Assembly: GCA_031272185.1 (NCBI GenBank)
Contig: JAISUG010000017.1
Location: 1-64,000, forward strand
DNA length: 64,000 bases
Source: Lachnospiraceae bacterium
GTDB lineage: Bacteria > Bacillota > Clostridia > Lachnospirales > Lachnospiraceae
Direction of reading: 5' to 3'
In this document: positions 61,117 through 64,000 of the stretch, in pieces
Position numbering within the stretch: position 1 is the stretch's first letter
Layout of the letters: each line of letters opens with the position of its first letter
Notes under the pieces: generated by a model
What the model was told of the DNA's origin: nothing
The model's input: the letters and a program-made list of their open reading frames with translations, nothing else
Database searches by the model: none
Translations under genes and position numbers: made by a program

Positions 61117-62264
61117 TCGCCGTCACCTCCATTAGAACCGCTAAGGAACAGCCCAAATTCATCCAGAGTTTTTCTGAGAACTTCTTTCGGAATAAGTTCC
61201 TGTTTATACTTTGCAATCATAGTGGGGCTCATGCTGCGGCTCAAAGCATATTCGACAACCGTTTTGTTCGCATCACGGCAGAGCAGTATGCCGATACTGG
61301 GATTTTCATTGCTTCTTTTGATATCTCTGTCCAGGGCTTCCAGATAGAACTCTAATTGCCCGAGATCTTGGGGGCGAAAGGAACGGCTCTTTAATTCTAC
61401 CGCCACAAGACATTGAAGCGCCCTGTGATAAAAAAGCAAGTCTGCCTTGTATTTTGTGCCGCCGACATTCAAAGTGTATTCTTGATCCATAAATATAAAG
61501 TCTTTTCCGATTTCAAGTATAAACGATTTCATGTTCTCAACCAATTTGTTTCGCAGCATCTTTTCAGAGTGCTTTTTTGGCAAGTCCAGAAAGTCAACGA
61601 ATACCTCGTCCTTGAAAAGCATCGCTGTTTGCGGGTATGTTTCCGCCAACACCTTGGAAATACTTGCCTGATTACCGGCAAGAGCTTCGAAGGTATGCGT
61701 ATCTATACATCTTTGCAATTCGCGTTTATTCAGATGTTCTTTCGCGGCATATATTACATAAAAGAACCTTTCCTCAACACGTTTGCATCGGTTGAGTATT
61801 TCGATGTGATTTGTAAAGCTTGTCAGCGTCAGAAAAGATTGAATTGCAGAAGCTTTTTGCGCTTCAAATTGTCCAGCCAATGGTTGGACGATTAGCGTTT
61901 CATTCAATTGTCCAGCCAACGGCTGGATTATTTGCGAGTCAAGCGTCTTTGCTTCATAATCTTTGCAGTATGACAGAAAATCCGATGAGGTGTAATAATC
62001 ATACAGCATTACCATGTTGTAAATGCTTGAACGGCTGAAACCTCTCATCGACGGGTCATGAGCGCGCAAATACTCCGATAGCTGTGTGACCGTTTTTGAC
62101 CCCCAACGCGCAGATTTAAGCCGTTCCGATACATACGCGCCAACTTCCCATGCGGACAGTAAAACTTCGTTATTTACCGCCTGTGAAGCGCGGGCGCGTC
62201 GTTCGCTTATAAGGTCAAATAATTCCTGAAATTCATTCTCAAAACATACTATAGACTCCATCAT
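61113..62264 (-). CDS. DUF1016 (YhcG-type) PD-(D/E)xK nuclease inside the type III operon
   Basis: The 383-residue protein has the N-terminal helical DUF1016 region (VLLSAWEVGAYVSERLKS, LSEYLRAHDPSMRGFS) and a C-terminal nuclease domain with KADLLFYHRALQCLVAVELK (Asp, then Glu-x-Lys). A short internal repeat IIQPLAGQL / IVQPLAGQF stands near 112-132. The gene overlaps mod and res by 4 bases on each side, so it is made together with them. DUF1016 proteins often accompany restriction loci, but their role is not settled; here it may add a second nuclease or control the system. Confidence 0.9.
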   Translation of the reverse strand: MMESIVCFENEFQELFDLISERRARASQAVNNEVLLSAWEVGAYVSERLKSARWGSKTVTQLSEYLRAHDPSMRGFSRSSIYNMVMLYDYYTSSDFLSYCKDYEAKTLDSQIIQPLAGQLNETLIVQPLAGQFEAQKASAIQSFLTLTSFTNHIEILNRCKRVEERFFYVIYAAKEHLNKRELQRCIDTHTFEALAGNQASISKVLAETYPQTAMLFKDEVFVDFLDLPKKHSEKMLRNKLVENMKSFILEIGKDFIFMDQEYTLNVGGTKYKADLLFYHRALQCLVAVELKSRSFRPQDLGQLEFYLEALDRDIKRSNENPSIGILLCRDANKTVVEYALSRSMSPTMIAKYKQELIPKEVLRKTLDEFGLFLSGSNGGDGE

Positions 62265-64000
62265 ATCACCCTCACAGTCGTATTCGGCGCGAGAAGCTTG
62301 AATATCTCGAACACGTTGATTTTCTCGGGTGAGCTTGTGAAGCTGCTGTCCCTGAACACGGCGCGGAGCGGCTTCCTGCCCGCTATCTCACGGATTGCCC
62401 TTTCGCTGATTTTTTCGTCGAAACAGGCAATAAGGTCGCCTCCATTATAGGTGTGGACGGTGAAGCCGTCAATATTCTCGTGCGTGTGCGGCATTGACAG
62501 CGGCAAGCCCCATTCGAGCAAACAGCCGAACAGCAAATCCATGTCGGTGCGGTTAGGCTTGATATTGCCCTCCATCATCGCTACCAAATCCTGCGTATAG
62601 TCGCCCGCCGCGTAGTATACGTCGTTCATATTTGTGTCTGCGAGTTTCAGCACACGAAAGCCAATATCCAACCCCTGCGCGGTCAGCCCCGCCTCGTCTT
62701 TGATTTTATCACCTGCGCGGCGGATACGCTCTTTGCCGATTTCGCAGATAGTTTTGTATCCTGCCTTTGCCGCCTCCGTACCCTCGGCGCATACTTCCGG
62801 CAGCTGCACCATGATGAACTTCCGCTTGCCGCCGTCCTCGGCGTTGAGTTGCATCACGGCGTGGGCCGTCGTGGCGGAGCCGGAGAAGAAGTCGAGGATG
62901 AGGTCATCAGCTTGACAGTCTGCAAGTTTGACTAATTCCATGACAAGTTGCTTGCTTTTTGGGTTATCAAAAGGCAAGTCTATTTCTTTTCCAATTTGAG
63001 ACACCTCAATGTCAGTCCAGTTGCTTGTCCGCAAAGATGTATCAGATGGTGCAACCCAATGCTGAACACCGCCGTTCTTGCCTGTAGCATTAGGTATTCT
63101 ACGAATGAAGTCAACAATACCAGTCTTTTCGGCATACTCCTCAAGGCTCATTTTGCTTTCATATTCAGATGTGTATCTTAGATAGTTAGCAACAGCAATG
63201 TCCGCTTTTTCCTTAGAATTTCTCCATTGACCAGTTGCCGGAGTAAAACCAAGCACATCATATCTCATTGTTGGTCTGTCTGCATTGCTCCAAAACACGT
63301 CCCATCTGCCTTTTGAAGGAACTGTGTCCTTTTTCATTCGCAGAGCTTTCATAAGGAAATCCGGATTTTTTGCATAAGCCAAAACATACTCAAAGCCCAC
63401 ATTCAAACTGTATAGACCATTGTCGGCGAATTGGGAGTTTAGACTTTTTACTCGCCTACGAGTCAATATTGTGTTCCTGAAATTGCTTTCGCCGAAAACC
63501 TCATTGCATATTTTGCGTAGGTTTTCAAGTTCACCGTCATCGACTGATATAAATATCACCCCATCACTCCGTATCAGATTCCGCGCCAGCACAAGGCGCG
63601 GGTAAATCATGCTGCACCAGTCGGAATGGAAACGCCCGTTGCTCTCGGTGTTGCGGTACAGGCGGTCGCCGTCCTCGTCGTACACGCCCGCTTCCTCGTT
63701 GTAATCCTCGAGGCTCTGCGTGAAGTTGTCGCGGTAGATAAAATCGTTGCCCGTGTTGTACGGCGGGTCTATATATATCATTTTGACCTTGCCAAGGTAG
63801 CTCTCCTGCAAGAGTTTCAGCACGTCGAGGTTGTCACCCTCAATGTAGAGGTTCTCGGTAGTGTCCCAGTCGCGGCTTTCTTCCGGGCAGGGTCGGAGCG
63901 TTTTGCGGATAGGTCTGCCCGCCTCGGCTATTGCGGCGCGTTTGCCCACCCACGTGAACTCATATGCTTCGTCGGTGAAAACTTCCTCGCCAAGCATCGC
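62261..64000 (-). CDS. mod: Type III DNA methyltransferase (Mod), 5' end outside window
   Basis: Mod recognises the target sequence and methylates adenine, both protecting the host and guiding Res. The beta-class order is visible: motif IV MIYIDPPYNTGNDF (about 73-86 of the visible part), then the target-recognition region, then motif I LDFFSGSATTAHAV. The frame is open to the right edge and the codon before the first Met is coding-compatible. Related proteins have roughly 60 more residues at the N-terminus, so the true start lies outside the window. The upstream part ENLYIEGDNLDVLKLLQESY is typical of the family. Confidence 0.94.
   Translation of the reverse strand, partial: AMLGEEVFTDEAYEFTWVGKRAAIAEAGRPIRKTLRPCPEESRDWDTTENLYIEGDNLDVLKLLQESYLGKVKMIYIDPPYNTGNDFIYRDNFTQSLEDYNEEAGVYDEDGDRLYRNTESNGRFHSDWCSMIYPRLVLARNLIRSDGVIFISVDDGELENLRKICNEVFGESNFRNTILTRRRVKSLNSQFADNGLYSLNVGFEYVLAYAKNPDFLMKALRMKKDTVPSKGRWDVFWSNADRPTMRYDVLGFTPATGQWRNSKEKADIAVANYLRYTSEYESKMSLEEYAEKTGIVDFIRRIPNATGKNGGVQHWVAPSDTSLRTSNWTDIEVSQIGKEIDLPFDNPKSKQLVMELVKLADCQADDLILDFFSGSATTAHAVMQLNAEDGGKRKFIMVQLPEVCAEGTEAAKAGYKTICEIGKERIRRAGDKIKDEAGLTAQGLDIGFRVLKLADTNMNDVYYAAGDYTQDLVAMMEGNIKPNRTDMDLLFGCLLEWGLPLSMPHTHENIDGFTVHTYNGGDLIACFDEKISERAIREIAGRKPLRAVFRDSSFTSSPEKINVFEIFKLLAPNTTVRVI

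Noticed and set aside
1..64000. tRNA genes
   Set aside because: No cloverleaf-type sequence with a convincing T-arm was seen by eye; a tRNA scan was not possible.

Overview
The window looks like a chromosomal segment of a GC-rich member of the Clostridia, most likely Lachnospiraceae or a close relative. The reasons are the gene order dgt-dnaG-rpoD-trmK-Nif3-nucleoside kinase, the paired SH3/glucosaminidase and cohesin surface proteins, glnA followed by an ANTAR regulator, DapL-type lysine synthesis, GTP-type PEP carboxykinase, a 6S RNA and a class A RNase P RNA. From position 1 to about 53.9 kb nearly all genes lie on the minus strand. The plus-strand exceptions are a beta-helix surface protein (22108-25068) and a lipoprotein (44195-45502).

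Layout. 1-14 kb: three surface or cell-wall genes, namely a giant InlB-repeat protein running off the left edge, a cohesin/cadherin-like membrane protein and an SH3/glucosaminidase protein. 14-19 kb: a HAD hydrolase, pckG and a two-component system. 19-25 kb: copper export (copA, copZ-like) divergent from the beta-helix surface protein. 25-34 kb: dapF-dapL, glnA plus ANTAR regulator, hslO, a methyltransferase, a SEC-C protein and a GntR regulator. 34-41 kb: a SpoIID-like protein, an AI-2E family permease, 6S RNA, a CAP-domain protein and rnpB. 41-44 kb: a tightly packed set of small accessory genes, including one internally deleted gene. 44-54 kb: the lipoprotein and the macromolecular-synthesis cluster. 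54-64 kb: an accessory region with an antitoxin remnant, a DUF3899 protein, the decayed end of a Tn4451-like element (tnpW, truncated serine recombinase, 3' part of a RepA-like ATPase gene) and a type III restriction-modification operon with a DUF1016 nuclease gene between mod and res. The mod gene runs off the right edge.

Two patterns cut across the whole segment. First, many intergenic regions contain a 20-50 bp segment repeated two or three times with a period close to 70 bp. The repeated sequences are unrelated from locus to locus. Second, several normally compact enzymes (DnaG, TrmK, DapF, a HAD hydrolase, a methyltransferase, an AI-2E permease, a SpoIID protein) carry in-frame Gly/Ala/Ser/Asp-rich insertions, some visibly built from tandem duplications. 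Together they suggest a genome in which short tandem duplication is unusually frequent or unusually well tolerated. Everything here was read by eye; no alignment, folding or database search was run.
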